DNA of 64,000 bases from Rhodococcus sp. 06-462-5 (GCF_002258315.1 NZ_NOYD01000046.1:73638-137637), one strand, 5' to 3'. Shown: positions 12,199 through 21,953, counted from the first letter of the stretch. The notes: generated by a model from the sequence alone, not told the origin. Numbers and translations are program-made.

Positions 12199-12712
12199 GG
12201 GACAGACCGAGGCTCCGACGGAAGTCAGGATCCTCGAGAAGGTGCAGAGCACCGTCGGCAGTGCCCCCGGCGCGATCACCGTCGCCCGCGGCATGTCGCA
12301 CTTCGGCGAACACGCACTCGGATGGGTCGCGATCGCCGGTATCGGAGCTGCACTGGACCGGCCGCGTCGGCGTCAGTGGGCCTCGGTGGCCGTCGGGGCA
12401 GTCGGTTCCCACGCCGCGTCGATCGTCATCAAGCGCATCGTGCGCCGGCCGCGGCCCCACGACCCGGCCGTGCGCATCAACGTCTCGACACCCAGCAAGC
12501 TGAGCTTCCCGTCCTCGCATGCGACGTCCACCACAGCCGCCGCGGTTCTCCTCGGCCGGGTGACCGGGCTACCGTTACCGGCGGTCCTCGTCCCACCCAT
12601 GCTGCTCTCGCGCTTGGTGCTCGGAGTCCATTACCCCACCGATGTGCTGGCCGGATCGGCACTCGGCGCGTTGACGGCTGCGGCCGTCGTGAAGTTCGAA
12701 GGAGACAAATGA
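12176..12712 (+). CDS. PAP2-family phosphatase, decaprenylphosphoryl-5-phosphoribose phosphatase candidate (Rv3807c-like)
   Basis: A 178-residue membrane phosphatase with the complete PAP2 signature: K-R-I-V-R-R-P-R-P, then P-S-S-H-A-T-S, then S-R-L-V-L-G-V-H-Y-P-T-D. The genes for the DPPR synthase (ubiA) and galactan polymerase flank it, as for Rv3807c. Rv3807c is proposed to dephosphorylate decaprenylphosphoryl-5-phosphoribose before DprE1/DprE2 act. The GTG at 12176 overlaps glfT2 by 23 nt and keeps the N-terminal basic segment; a later start cannot be excluded. The stop overlaps the ubiA start by 4 nt (ATGA). Confidence 0.88.
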
Positions 12713-13614
12713 GCGAGGATGCCGCACCCGTAGGCGCACCGCCGAAGAACCTGGCGGACGGCATCGTCAAGGCGCTTCGTCCGCGTCAGTGGGTCAAGAA
12801 CGTTCTGGTGCTGGCCGCACCGCTGGCGGCGGGCTCGGTCACCGACCCCGACGTTCTGCTGTCCGTCGCGCTCGCGTTCGTCGTGTTCTGCTTCGCCGCG
12901 TCCGGGGTCTACCTGGTCAACGACGCCATGGACGTCGAAGCCGACCGTGCGCACCCCACCAAGCGGTTCCGGCCGATCGCGGCGGGCGTACTGCCCGTCA
13001 ACATCGCCTACGCGATGGCGGTTGTCTCGCTCGGTCTCGCCATCGGCCTCTCGTTCATCGCGAACTGGAAGCTGGCGCTGGTCATCGGCGTCTACATCGC
13101 GATTCAGCTGGCGTACTGCTTCGGCCTCAAGCACCAGGCCGTGCTCGACATCTGCATCGTGTCCTCGGGCTTCCTGCTCCGTGCGATCGCCGGTGGGGTT
13201 GCTGCCTCGATCCCGCTGTCGCAGTGGTTCCTGCTGATCATGGCGTTCGGTTCGCTGTTCATGGCGGCCGGCAAGCGCTACGCCGAGCTCCAGCTGGCCG
13301 AACGCACCGGAGCGAAGATCCGTAAATCGCTCGAGAACTACACCACCACGTACCTGCGATTCGTCTGGACACTGTCCGCGACCGCTGTCGTCATCTGTTA
13401 CGGCCTGTGGGCGTTCCAGGAAGACGCGGGCACGGGTGCCAACTGGTTCGCCATCTCGATGATTCCGTTTACTATCGCAATCCTGCGATACGCAGTGGAT
13501 GTCGATGGCGGCGAGGCAGGCGAACCCGAAGAGATCGCGTTGGGAGACAGGGTTCTGCAGCTACTCGCCATAGCGTGGATCGGAGTGGTTGGTGTCGCTG
13601 TCTACCTCGCCTGA
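12709..13614 (+). CDS. ubiA: Decaprenyl-phosphate phosphoribosyltransferase (DPPR synthase, UbiA family)
   Basis: A 301-residue polytopic prenyltransferase that transfers 5-phosphoribose from PRPP to decaprenyl phosphate. This is the committed step toward decaprenyl-phosphoryl-arabinose. The first UbiA aspartate motif is N71-D72-A-M-D75-V-E-A-D79, followed by the R-A-H-P-T-K-R-F-R-P-I segment characteristic of the Rv3806c group. About nine hydrophobic helices follow. The frame is open well upstream, but ATG at 12709, overlapping the PAP2 stop, gives the family N-terminus. The aftB start lies inside the last 23 nt. Mutations in the M. tuberculosis orthologue affect ethambutol response. Confidence 0.95.
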   Translation: MSEDAAPVGAPPKNLADGIVKALRPRQWVKNVLVLAAPLAAGSVTDPDVLLSVALAFVVFCFAASGVYLVNDAMDVEADRAHPTKRFRPIAAGVLPVNIAYAMAVVSLGLAIGLSFIANWKLALVIGVYIAIQLAYCFGLKHQAVLDICIVSSGFLLRAIAGGVAASIPLSQWFLLIMAFGSLFMAAGKRYAELQLAERTGAKIRKSLENYTTTYLRFVWTLSATAVVICYGLWAFQEDAGTGANWFAISMIPFTIAILRYAVDVDGGEAGEPEEIALGDRVLQLLAIAWIGVVGVAVYLA

Positions 13615-15457
13615 CCAGCGAGACGCGCGAGAAGAGAACTCCGCTCGGGCATCGATCACCAGGCCCGTCTTCTGGATCGGGACCGTGGTCACCGGGGCGT
13701 TGTTCCTCTGGGGTGCGTGGGAGCGCCGCTGGATCGCCGACGACGGCCTGATCGTTCTGCGTACCGTCCGCAACCTGCTGGCAGGCAACGGACCGGTGTT
13801 CAACGCGGGCGAACGCGTGGAAACCAACACCAGCACCATTTGGACCTATCTCGTCTACGCGGGCAGCTGGCTGAGCGAGGGTCGGCTCGAGTACGTCGTC
13901 CTGACGATCGCACTGGTCCTGTCCACGGCGGCCGTCGTTCTGGCGATGATGGGCACCTTCGCGCTACGTGGGCGTACCGCGTCGCGGACTCTGTTCCTGC
14001 CCGCCGGTGTACTGGTCTACATCGCGGTTCCGCCCGCCCGCGACTTCGCCACGTCCGGCCTCGAGACCTGCCTGGTCATCTTCTGGTTGGCGATGCTGTG
14101 GGTGCTGATGGTCCGCTGGGGACAGCGCCGCTCCGGTGGCGTCGAGCTGCTCCTGCTGGCCTTCTTCGCCGGGCTCGGCCCGCTGGTGCGTCCGGAACTG
14201 TCCATCGTGGCGGTGCTGGCGCTGGCGATGATCTTCCTGGCCCCACAGAGTTGGTTGTCCAGGCTGCGAGTGTTCGCGTTCGCCGGAGCCGTGCCGGTGC
14301 TCTATCAGATCTGGCGCATGGGCTACTACGGCCTGCCGTACCCCAACACCGCGGTGTCGAAGGATGCTGGCGGAGCCAAGTGGTCGCAGGGGTTCGAGTA
14401 CCTGTCCAACCTCGTGGGCCCATACCTGCTGTGGCTCCCGCTCCTACTGCTCGTCGTCGGTGCCGCACTGTCGGCCTCACGAGTGCGGCTGTCCCTACCC
14501 CGTACCGTCGGCGGCTGGCTCGCAGCTCTGCGGACGCCGACCGCCGTGGTCGTTTTCGTGTTGATCAGTGGCCTTCTGCTGGCTTTGTACGCCATTCGCG
14601 TCGGCGGCGATTTCATGCACGGACGGACATTGTTGCCGGCATTGTTCACGCTTTTGTTGCCGATTTCGGTGCTACCGGTCGCCCTCCCGAAACGCTGGTC
14701 CGCAGACCGCGCGGCAGCGGTTTTCGTCGCCGATCTGTTCGTCTGGGGTGGCATCGTGGTCTGGGCCGTGGTGGCTGCCAATACGACGGGAATGCCGCAG
14801 GGCTCGATCGTCGGACGCAGTGGCATCGTCGACGAGCGGGCGTTCTACTCGCTCAACACCGGGCACGCCCATCCGATTCTGGCCTCGGACTACCTCGACT
14901 ACCCGCGGATGCGAGGGATGGTCGAGGCGATCGAGGACACTCCCGACGGCGGGTTGCTGTTGCCGTCGGCCCAGTTCACGTACTGGGATGTCGTGCCGCC
15001 ACCGCTGCCGATCCCCGAGGGTGGGTTCGGTCACACCGTCTTCTTCCTCAACCTGGGAATGACCAGCATGAACGTCGGGCTCGACGTGCGGGTCATCGAC
15101 CAGATGGGGCTGGCGTACCCGTTGGCGTCACACACCGAGCGGCTCGAGAACGGCCGGATCGGACACGACAAGAATCTGTATCCGGACTGGGTGGTGGCCG
15201 ATCTCGGACTCGTCGCCGTCCATCCGTACCTGCCCTGGTACATGGACGAGGACTGGGTCACCGAGGCTCAGGTGGCGTTGACCTGCCCCGACACCCAGGA
15301 GCTGCTCACCTCGTATCGGGCTCCGTTGACGAAGGATCTGTTCGTCCGGAACTTCAAGCGTTCGCTCTTCTACGCCGGATATCGGTTCGATCGGGTGCCG
15401 AAGTACGAAATACAACGATGTGATCTTCCGGCCCCGATATTGAAGGCGGACAATTAG
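13592..15457 (+). CDS. aftB: Terminal beta-(1,2)-arabinofuranosyltransferase AftB
   Basis: A 621-residue GT-C membrane enzyme that adds the terminal beta-1,2-arabinofuranose to arabinan using decaprenyl-phosphoryl-arabinose. The first extracytoplasmic loop has R-R-W-I-A-D-D-G-L-I, the GT-C aspartate motif. The conserved GNGPVFNAGERVETNTST and YIAVPPARDFATSGLE blocks match Rv3805c. Several hydrophobic helices precede a soluble C-terminal domain containing IGHDKNLYPDWV. GTG at 13592 is preferred over TTG at 13589. The gene overlaps ubiA by 23 nt and is the last of the galactan-donor operon. About 219 nt without a convincing gene separate it from the first mycolyltransferase. Confidence 0.95.
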   Translation: MSLSTSPDQRDAREENSARASITRPVFWIGTVVTGALFLWGAWERRWIADDGLIVLRTVRNLLAGNGPVFNAGERVETNTSTIWTYLVYAGSWLSEGRLEYVVLTIALVLSTAAVVLAMMGTFALRGRTASRTLFLPAGVLVYIAVPPARDFATSGLETCLVIFWLAMLWVLMVRWGQRRSGGVELLLLAFFAGLGPLVRPELSIVAVLALAMIFLAPQSWLSRLRVFAFAGAVPVLYQIWRMGYYGLPYPNTAVSKDAGGAKWSQGFEYLSNLVGPYLLWLPLLLLVVGAALSASRVRLSLPRTVGGWLAALRTPTAVVVFVLISGLLLALYAIRVGGDFMHGRTLLPALFTLLLPISVLPVALPKRWSADRAAAVFVADLFVWGGIVVWAVVAANTTGMPQGSIVGRSGIVDERAFYSLNTGHAHPILASDYLDYPRMRGMVEAIEDTPDGGLLLPSAQFTYWDVVPPPLPIPEGGFGHTVFFLNLGMTSMNVGLDVRVIDQMGLAYPLASHTERLENGRIGHDKNLYPDWVVADLGLVAVHPYLPWYMDEDWVTEAQVALTCPDTQELLTSYRAPLTKDLFVRNFKRSLFYAGYRFDRVPKYEIQRCDLPAPILKADN

Positions 15458-15676
15458 GTGTCCGAACACGAAAAGGTCACCGGGTTGCGCCGAAATGGTC
15501 TCGACGCCAAGATGAGCTATCTCGATCATGTAACGGGGGTCGTCCTTCGCGCGATAAGTGCGGAGGATGTGTATGCGTCCGACCTCTGTGGTCGGGCGGC
15601 AGACATGATGAACTTGCGAGATCAAGCGTTGATTGCGTAACCGATGTGACGATGAAGCAGCTGAGAGGTCGAGTGC

Positions 15677-16687
15677 ATGCTGGGTAGAAGGAAGAGCCGG
15701 TCCGAGGACAAGCGGGGTGGGTCCTGGGGACGGCGCGCCGCCACGTCCATGCTGATGGCGGTGGTCCTCCCACTGGGATTGGCTGTAGCCGGCGGTGGCG
15801 CAACTGCCAACGCAGCCTTCGACGGCAATGCCATCGACGTCTGGACGGACTCGAGCATGGGTCCGATCAAGAGTCGCGTCTGGCGCGCCGCGGACGGCAA
15901 CACCAACCGTGTCGTCTACCTCCTCGACGGGCTGCGGGCCACCACCGACATCTCCGGCTGGGAGCACGAGACCGACGCCGGTGCCGTACTGGCCGGGTAC
16001 AACATCAACGTCGTCCAGCCGGTCGGCGGACAGTCGAGCTTCTATTCCGACTGGTACGCACCGTCGAACTTCAACGGCCAGCAGACCACATACAAGTGGG
16101 AGACCTTCCTGACGCAGAACCTGCGTGAGAACCTGCGCGCCAACTGGGGCTTCAACCCCAACCGCAACGGTGTCATCGGTATCTCGATGGGTGGCTCGGC
16201 TGCTCTGACGCTCGCGGCCTACCACCCGGACCAGTTCAGCTACGCGGGCTCGCTGTCCGGCTACCTGAACATCTCCGCTCCCGGCATGCGTGAAGCGATG
16301 CGTCTGGCATTGCTCGACTCCGGTCGCTACAACATCGACGCGATGTGGGGACCGCCGTGGGATCCGGCATGGCTGCGCAACGACCCGTTCGTCTTCGCGC
16401 CTCGTCTGCGCGACAACGGAACCCGCGTGTGGGTGTTCGCAGGTAGCGGCTTGCCCGGCGGACTCGATCGCCCGCGGAGCTTCATCGACTACTACAACAC
16501 CGCCAACGGCATGGGCCTCGAGGCCATCGCACTGGCGAACAGTCGGGCGTTCCAGATCCGGATGGCCAGCATCGGTGCCAACAACGTCACCTATGCCTTC
16601 CCGGCCGTCGGTACCCACCAGTGGGGTTACTGGGGCGAGCAGATCCGCATCATGGCACCGGACCTGAGCGCCAACATCGGTAACTGA
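15677..16687 (+). CDS. Mycolyltransferase (antigen 85 family), first of three
   Basis: A 336-residue secreted esterase-fold enzyme that transfers mycoloyl groups from trehalose monomycolate to arabinogalactan or to another trehalose monomycolate. A basic N-terminus and hydrophobic signal (about residues 25-45, ending in A-N-A) are followed by the alpha/beta-hydrolase domain. The antigen 85 block VGGQSSFYSDWY is present, with nucleophile S170 in GISMGGSAA and a C-terminal catalytic His in GTHQWGYWG. Start ATG 15677 is preceded by AGAGG. It shares long identical blocks with the next gene, so the pair arose by duplication. The position after aftB equals that of fbpA/fbpD in M. tuberculosis. Confidence 0.94.
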   Translation: MLGRRKSRSEDKRGGSWGRRAATSMLMAVVLPLGLAVAGGGATANAAFDGNAIDVWTDSSMGPIKSRVWRAADGNTNRVVYLLDGLRATTDISGWEHETDAGAVLAGYNINVVQPVGGQSSFYSDWYAPSNFNGQQTTYKWETFLTQNLRENLRANWGFNPNRNGVIGISMGGSAALTLAAYHPDQFSYAGSLSGYLNISAPGMREAMRLALLDSGRYNIDAMWGPPWDPAWLRNDPFVFAPRLRDNGTRVWVFAGSGLPGGLDRPRSFIDYYNTANGMGLEAIALANSRAFQIRMASIGANNVTYAFPAVGTHQWGYWGEQIRIMAPDLSANIGN

Positions 16688-17016
16688 CCCGGTCACGGAT
16701 CATTTCGGTCGTTTCGCCCGCTTCTCGGCCCTTCGTGAAACTTCACGACTTTTCAGGGCTGTTCAGCGGGGACCGAGCAGGATAGTCTCCTGTTTCAGGG
16801 AAACGTCGAGGTGAAACTGGGACGCTGATCACAGTTTTGCCTTGGAACCGCTCGATGGAATAACCTCCATCGAGCGGTTCGCCTGTTTCACAGCAGAACC
16901 TCAGATTTTTCGGGACCACATCGTCCTTCGGCCCGGAGGGGCCACCAGGAAAGCCCTGTTCGATTGCCGGGGGCCGCATGTCGCGGAGACCGCGTAGATG
17001 AGAGAGAGCACGTTTC
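16688..17016 (+). terminator. Intergenic region with hairpin terminator (16846-16879)
   Basis: This 329-nt gap between the first two mycolyltransferase genes holds no credible gene. It contains a perfect 14-bp stem, AACCGCTCGATGGA at 16846-16859 and its complement at 16866-16879, with a 6-nt loop and no T tract. The hairpin probably ends transcription of the first gene. The remaining 137 nt should then contain the promoter of the second gene, though I see no confident -10/-35 pair. Confidence 0.7.
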
Positions 17017-18030
17017 ATGCGATTTGCCGGCCTCAGCAGAACACCGAAGGCGTCTTCACGCTGGCGTCAGCGCCTGCTCGGCGTCGGTGCTGCAGCACTC
17101 GTCCTTCCCCTCGCAGCCGGTGTCGTCGGTGGAGCAGTCGCTGTTGCAGCGCCCGCTCCCGTCGCGCACCAGGCCCCTGCCGGTGGCCGTGAAGACCTGA
17201 TCGTCCCGTCCGAGATGGGCCCCATCAAGGTTCAGGTCCAGTGGGCGGCCCGCGGCGGCAACGCGGCTCTCTACCTGCTCGACGGACTGCGCGCCCGCGA
17301 CGACCGCAACGCCTGGACGTTCGAGACCAACGCGCAGGATCAGTTCGCCAACGACGACGTGACCCTGGTCATGCCCGTCGGCGGTCAGTCGAGCTTCTAC
17401 AGCGACTGGTACACCTCGTCGAACTTCAACGGCCAGGAAGTCACCTACAAGTGGGAGACGTTCCTGACGCAGGAACTGCCTGCGTTCCTCGAGAACTACG
17501 GTGTCTCGCGCAGCAACAACGGTGTTCTCGGACTGTCGATGGGTGGTTCGGCAGCTCTGACGCTCGCCGCGTACCACCGCGATCAGTTCAAGTTCGCCGG
17601 TTCGCTCTCGGGCTACCTCAACATCTCGGCACCCGGCATGCGTGAAGCCATCCGCGTCGCAATGCTCGATGCCGGACGCTTCAACGTCGACTCCATGTGG
17701 GGACCGCCGTGGAACCCGGCGTGGCTGCGCAACGACCCGTTCGTCTTCGCGCCGCGACTCGAGGGCATGTCCCTGTACATCTCGGCGGCCAGCGGTCTGC
17801 CCGGCGAGTTCGATCGTCCGGCTGCGCCGATCGACTTCTACAACACCGCCAACGGCATGGCCCTCGAGGCACTCTCGCTCGCCAACACCCGTGCATTCCA
17901 GATCCGGATGAACACTCTTGGCATCCCGGCCACCTACAGCTTCCCGTCCAACGGCATCCACGCATGGCCGTACTGGGGAGCCGAGCTGTGGAAGGCTCGC
18001 GGCCAGATCCTGGACGCGCTGAACGCCTGA
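17017..18030 (+). CDS. Mycolyltransferase (antigen 85 family), second of three
   Basis: A 337-residue secreted mycolyltransferase. An N-terminal basic stretch and signal helix (about residues 22-48, ending A-V-A-A-P) lead to the same hydrolase core as its neighbour. The core has VGGQSSFYSDWYTSSNFNGQ, nucleophile S174 in GLSMGGSAA and a catalytic His in IHAWPYWG. Substantial identity to the preceding protein, including an identical LSGYLNISAPGMREA block, indicates tandem duplication. It acts in the cell envelope. The 329-nt leader and flanking hairpins on both sides suggest that it is transcribed on its own and may be regulated separately from its paralogues. Confidence 0.94.
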   Translation: MRFAGLSRTPKASSRWRQRLLGVGAAALVLPLAAGVVGGAVAVAAPAPVAHQAPAGGREDLIVPSEMGPIKVQVQWAARGGNAALYLLDGLRARDDRNAWTFETNAQDQFANDDVTLVMPVGGQSSFYSDWYTSSNFNGQEVTYKWETFLTQELPAFLENYGVSRSNNGVLGLSMGGSAALTLAAYHRDQFKFAGSLSGYLNISAPGMREAIRVAMLDAGRFNVDSMWGPPWNPAWLRNDPFVFAPRLEGMSLYISAASGLPGEFDRPAAPIDFYNTANGMALEALSLANTRAFQIRMNTLGIPATYSFPSNGIHAWPYWGAELWKARGQILDALNA

Positions 18031-18056
18031 CACCGATCGAGTAGTCGTTCTTCGAG

Positions 18057-18092
18057 AAATGCCGCCCCGCGTCTGTGCGCCGGGCGGCATTT
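18057..18092 (+). terminator. Rho-independent terminator after second mycolyltransferase
   Basis: A perfect 11-bp stem, AAATGCCGCCC at 18057-18067 and GGGCGGCATTT at 18082-18092, followed by two more T residues. It lies 27 nt after the stop codon. Confidence 0.85.
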
Positions 18093-18251
18093 TTCGGTCC
18101 GGCCATGGTCGTCATCGCCGACTCAGTTCACAATTGCACCACCAGTCACAGCGCGTCTGCTGCTCGTCGGCATCGGGCACGTGTAGAAAGACATACGAAG
18201 CATGTCTCGATAGGAGACCTTCGAAAGTCACGTCGAAAGAGAGTCACCATC

Positions 18252-20153
18252 ATGCGCACTGAGCTTGTTCGGTTCGGTCGGACTACATCGGCCGGCACAC
18301 GGGCTCGGCGAGCGGCAGCAGCACTGACCGTCGCTTCCGCGCTGATGATCCCCTTCGCGACGACGACCGTTGCCTCTGCTGCCCCCATCGCGCAGACGGC
18401 CCCTGTTGCGCTGGCCGGCCCCGCCTACACGCAGACGTCCGGTGCCACCGTCACGTCGGTGGACTGGCTCTCCGATCGTCGCGTCGCGCTGTGGATCCAG
18501 TCGCCCTCGATGGGAACGCCCATCCAGGTTCAGCTGCTGCTCGCGCGTGACTGGAACATCAACCCGCAGGCCACGTTCCCGCAGGTGTACATGCTCGACG
18601 GCCTGCGCGCGACCGATCAGGAGAACGGTTGGACGGCCGAGACCGACGCCGAGTCGTACTTCGCCGACAAGAACGTCAACGTGGTCCTTCCCATCGGCGG
18701 CCAGTCCAGCTTCTACTCCGACTGGCTCGATCAGGACAACGGCAAGAACTACCAGTGGGAGACGTTCCTGACCCAGGAGCTCCCACCGATTCTTGAGCGG
18801 GATTGGCGTAGCACCGACACCCGTGGAGTCGTCGGGTTGTCGATGGGCGGTACGTCCGCGATGTTCCTGGCCGCGCGCAACCCCGGCTTCTTCAAGTTCG
18901 CCGGATCGCTCTCGGGGATCCTGACCACCACCTCGCTCGGCATGCCGCAGGCCATCCAGTACGCGATGACCGACGCGGGCGGCTACAGCTCCAGCGCCAT
19001 GTGGGGCTCGCCGTCCAACTCCCTGTGGGCACAGCACGATCCGTACCTGCTGGCCGACAAGCTGAAGGGCGTCAGCCTCTACATCTCCAGTGGCAACGGC
19101 TCGACCGGACCGTACGACCAGCCGTCGGGCATTCCGGGCGTGAGCACCAACTACGCAGGCATGGGGCTCGAGATTCTCTCCCGCCTGACCTCGCAGTCCT
19201 TCGCCACCAAGCTCAACCAGCTCGGCATCCCCGCTCAGGTCAACTACCGGCCGTCGGGCACGCACTCGTGGCCGTACTGGCAGTTCGAGCTGCATCAGCT
19301 GTGGCCGCAGCTCGCCACCGCACTCGGCGTCGAGGTCGACAAGCCCGCATGCAGCGTGGCCGGCCTGATCGGCAACGCGAGCGGTGCCAATTCGTGGCTC
19401 GGCCCGTGCTTGACCGCCGAGTACAACGTGGCCGGAGGTCGCGCTCAGGACTTCACGTTCGGCCGGGTCTTCTTCAGCCCCGATACCGGTGCGCAGGTCG
19501 TCGCCGGTGCCATCGGTGGCATCTACCAGGGCAACAGGGGCCCCGAGGGTGCGCTCGGATTCCCGACCACCGGCGAGATCGGAACTCCCGACGGTCGCGG
19601 ACGGTTCAACGCATTCCAGAACGGCATGGTCTACTTCACGCCGCAGACCGGCGCGCACGTGGTCAAGGGAGCTGTGCTCGACGAGTGGGCCGCTCAGGGT
19701 TACGAGGGCGGACCGCTGGGCTACCCGGTGCTCGACGAGGTCGAAACGCCGAACAAGCCCGGATCGGTACAGGGCTTCGAGATCGGTGCCATCTACACCT
19801 CGCCCGATGCCGGTGTGCATTCGGTGCAGGGCATGATCTTGGGCAAGTACGGCGAATTGGGTTGGGAGGGTGGAGCTCTCGGGTTCCCCAAGTCCAACGA
19901 GCTCGGCCCGATCAGGGACGGCGGACGCTTCAACCAGTTCGAGACGGGCAACATCTACTGGAGCCCGCTCAGCGGAGCGTGGTCCACCCCGTACGGTCCG
20001 ATCTTCGACGCATGGGGATCGGTCGGCTACGAGGGCGGCCGGTTGGGCTACCCCACCAGCGATCAGTTCGACATCGACGGTGGCGGCAAGCAGCAGAACT
20101 TCCAGTTCGGCATCATCACCGTCAAGGACGGCGTTGCCACGATCGCGCCGTAG
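18252..20153 (+). CDS. Mycolyltransferase with C-terminal LGFP repeats (PS1/Cop1-like), third of three
   Basis: A 633-residue secreted protein. A signal peptide (about residues 20-50, ending V-A-S-A-A-P) is followed by an antigen 85 domain with IGGQSSFYSDWLDQ, nucleophile S197 in GLSMGGTSA and catalytic His in GTHSWPYWQ. A C-terminal region then carries four clear LGFP-type repeats (ALGFPTTGE, PLGYPVLDE, ALGFPKSNE, RLGYPTSDQ). LGFP repeats are proposed to anchor proteins to the wall, and PS1 of Corynebacterium glutamicum has the same layout. The frame is open to 18075, but ATG 18252 directly precedes the signal sequence and follows AAAGAGAG. It is divergent in sequence from its two upstream paralogues. 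Confidence 0.93.
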   Translation: MRTELVRFGRTTSAGTRARRAAAALTVASALMIPFATTTVASAAPIAQTAPVALAGPAYTQTSGATVTSVDWLSDRRVALWIQSPSMGTPIQVQLLLARDWNINPQATFPQVYMLDGLRATDQENGWTAETDAESYFADKNVNVVLPIGGQSSFYSDWLDQDNGKNYQWETFLTQELPPILERDWRSTDTRGVVGLSMGGTSAMFLAARNPGFFKFAGSLSGILTTTSLGMPQAIQYAMTDAGGYSSSAMWGSPSNSLWAQHDPYLLADKLKGVSLYISSGNGSTGPYDQPSGIPGVSTNYAGMGLEILSRLTSQSFATKLNQLGIPAQVNYRPSGTHSWPYWQFELHQLWPQLATALGVEVDKPACSVAGLIGNASGANSWLGPCLTAEYNVAGGRAQDFTFGRVFFSPDTGAQVVAGAIGGIYQGNRGPEGALGFPTTGEIGTPDGRGRFNAFQNGMVYFTPQTGAHVVKGAVLDEWAAQGYEGGPLGYPVLDEVETPNKPGSVQGFEIGAIYTSPDAGVHSVQGMILGKYGELGWEGGALGFPKSNELGPIRDGGRFNQFETGNIYWSPLSGAWSTPYGPIFDAWGSVGYEGGRLGYPTSDQFDIDGGGKQQNFQFGIITVKDGVATIAP

Positions 20154-20233
20154 AGCGTGCATGACTCTTCAGAGTCCTCTCAGAGCGTGGCGGTACTCTC
20201 GCCTGCGACCCGACGACCGAAGGATTTCGATCG

Positions 20234-20782
20234 ATGATGCGTAATTCCCTCACCAGGACTCTGTCGCTCGGTGTGTTCGCCGTGGCGGCGAGTTCGATGC
20301 TGGTGGCCTGCGGGAGTGACGACTCGACGGCTACCGGAGCGCCGACGAGCACCACCTCGGCTGCCGAGACGACGACCGAGGCGAGTTCGACGACGTCGGC
20401 TGCCGAGACCACCACCACCGTTGCGCCGACCACGAGTCCGGGTGAGGCAGCCACCGCGCCGCCCGAGCAGCCGCAGCCCGTCCCGGACGATTTTCCGGGG
20501 CCGACGGAAAGCCAGATCGACGACCGCGGTACGAGTTTCCTGGACGAGCTGAGGAAGCAAGGCATCACCCCGGCGGGCAACGGCGACATCGCGGTGTCGA
20601 CGGCCAATTACATCTGCGCCGCGCAGGCGCAGGGCGTCACGGCGGAGGAGATCTCGACCTTCGTCACGGCGAACGTCGGCGTCGAGGCCAGCGCCTCCGG
20701 AACTCAGATGAGCGAGACGCAGGCTCAGCAGGCAGCCCAGACCTACATCGCCGCCGCGCAGGCGACGTACTGCAGGCCGTAG
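20234..20782 (+). CDS. DUF732 domain lipoprotein
   Basis: A 182-residue predicted lipoprotein. A signal helix ends in the lipobox L-V-A-C (Cys about residue 24), so it would be acylated and held at the outer face of the membrane. A low-complexity Thr/Ser/Ala/Glu linker (about residues 30-75) is followed by a DUF732 domain with FLDELRKQGI and two spaced cysteines (Y-I-C-A-A and T-Y-C) that likely form its disulfide. DUF732 proteins are common in mycolic-acid bacteria and have no settled function. ATG 20234 and the adjacent ATG 20237 are equivalent starts. The cutinase-like gene follows after 12 nt, suggesting an operon. Confidence 0.85.
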   Translation: MMRNSLTRTLSLGVFAVAASSMLVACGSDDSTATGAPTSTTSAAETTTEASSTTSAAETTTTVAPTTSPGEAATAPPEQPQPVPDDFPGPTESQIDDRGTSFLDELRKQGITPAGNGDIAVSTANYICAAQAQGVTAEEISTFVTANVGVEASASGTQMSETQAQQAAQTYIAAAQATYCRP

Positions 20783-20794
20783 AGATCCACGGTG

Positions 20795-21748
20795 ATGGCC
20801 AAGCGTAAGCGCAGAATCCTTCCGGTTGTTGCCGTTGCGGCGATCATCGGTCTGATCATCGTCGCTCTGTGGTACCTGCTTGCCGGACGGCTGCCGAAGG
20901 AACCGGGCATCCCGGTGCCTCCGGGACCCGAGGAGCCGACGTCGCAGCCGGCCGACTGCCCCGACGTCCAGGTCATCGCCATCCCCGGTACCTGGGAGTC
21001 GTCGGCCACCGATGATCCGTACAACCCGACGGCCAATCCGGCCTCGTTGATGCTCAACGTCACTCGCCCCTTGCAGGAGCAGTTCCCGGGATCGCGGGCC
21101 GACGTCTACACCGTGCCGTACGTGGCTCAGTTCTCGAATCCCATCGCGCTGCCGCCGGACGGCCAGCAGTCGTACAACAACAGCCGTACCGAAGGCAAAG
21201 CCGTCGCCGTACAGAAGATGACCGACGTCAGTGCACGTTGCCCGTTGACCAACTTCGTTCTCACCGGCTTCTCGCAGGGCGCTGTCATCTCCGGTGACAT
21301 CGCGGCCGACATCGGAGCAGGCAACGGTCCCATCTCCGCCGATCGCGTTCTCGGCGTCACCCTCATCGCCGACGGCCGACGCGACGGCGTCTCCGGTACC
21401 GATGTTCCGGGCCCGCTCGACGGCGTCGGTGCCGAGGTCGCTCTCGGCGGACTCGACCTGCCCGGCATCACGATGACGGGGCGCCGAGAAGGTGGCTTCG
21501 GTGCCCTCGACGACCGGACCAACCAGATCTGCGCACCCGGGGACCTGATCTGCTCGTCACCGTCGGATGGACTGTCGCTCCGCAACATTCCGCAGAGCAT
21601 CCAGATTCTGATCGGCGCTGCAGGCAACCCGGTACATGCGTCGTACAACAGTTTTGTCGTCGACGGATCCGGTACGACGGCTACTCAGTGGACCGCTGGG
21701 TGGGCCGCCGGACTGATCGAGAATGCCCCGACGCCCGCGCATTCGTGA
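20795..21748 (+). CDS. culp6: Cutinase-family envelope lipase Culp6 (Rv3802c-like)
   Basis: A 317-residue membrane-anchored serine esterase. A basic start and a single hydrophobic helix (about residues 8-30) are followed by a Pro-rich stretch. The cutinase fold follows with [16 protein letters not shown], nucleophile S160 in TGFSQGAV, and [14 protein letters not shown]. The block [19 protein letters not shown] carries the disulfide and active-site Asp. These blocks track Rv3802c, an essential phospholipase/thioesterase of the mycolate locus. ATG 20795 is chosen over GTG 20792. The oxidoreductase gene downstream is 205 nt away. Confidence 0.92.
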   Translation: MAKRKRRILPVVAVAAIIGLIIVALWYLLAGRLPKEPGIPVPPGPEEPTSQPADCPDVQVIAIPGTWESSATDDPYNPTANPASLMLNVTRPLQEQFPGSRADVYTVPYVAQFSNPIALPPDGQQSYNNSRTEGKAVAVQKMTDVSARCPLTNFVLTGFSQGAVISGDIAADIGAGNGPISADRVLGVTLIADGRRDGVSGTDVPGPLDGVGAEVALGGLDLPGITMTGRREGGFGALDDRTNQICAPGDLICSSPSDGLSLRNIPQSIQILIGAAGNPVHASYNSFVVDGSGTTATQWTAGWAAGLIENAPTPAHS

Positions 21749-21953
21749 GCGACGACGCTTCATAACGGAAACGTCACAACGTCACGTGCAGCGATCTGGT
21801 GCCGGGCACAAACCTGAGCCGCGAAGCCCCCAGCCGGTGTGATCGGCTCGGGCCAGCGGCTAGAGTGGCGCCTTGGACCTGCGCAGATCGGCCCGACCGG
21901 GCTGCTCGCGTCACCCGAAACAAGACCGCTGCACACTCCGAGGAGAGCAATAG

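Noticed and set aside
15458-15640. 60-residue frame starting right after the aftB stop
   Set aside because: It starts with GTG with no ribosome site, has no recognisable composition or motif and lies in the probable leader of the first mycolyltransferase.
18075-18251. 59-residue N-terminal extension of the third mycolyltransferase
   Set aside because: The extension would precede a complete signal peptide and overlaps the terminator region; ATG 18252 is the better start.
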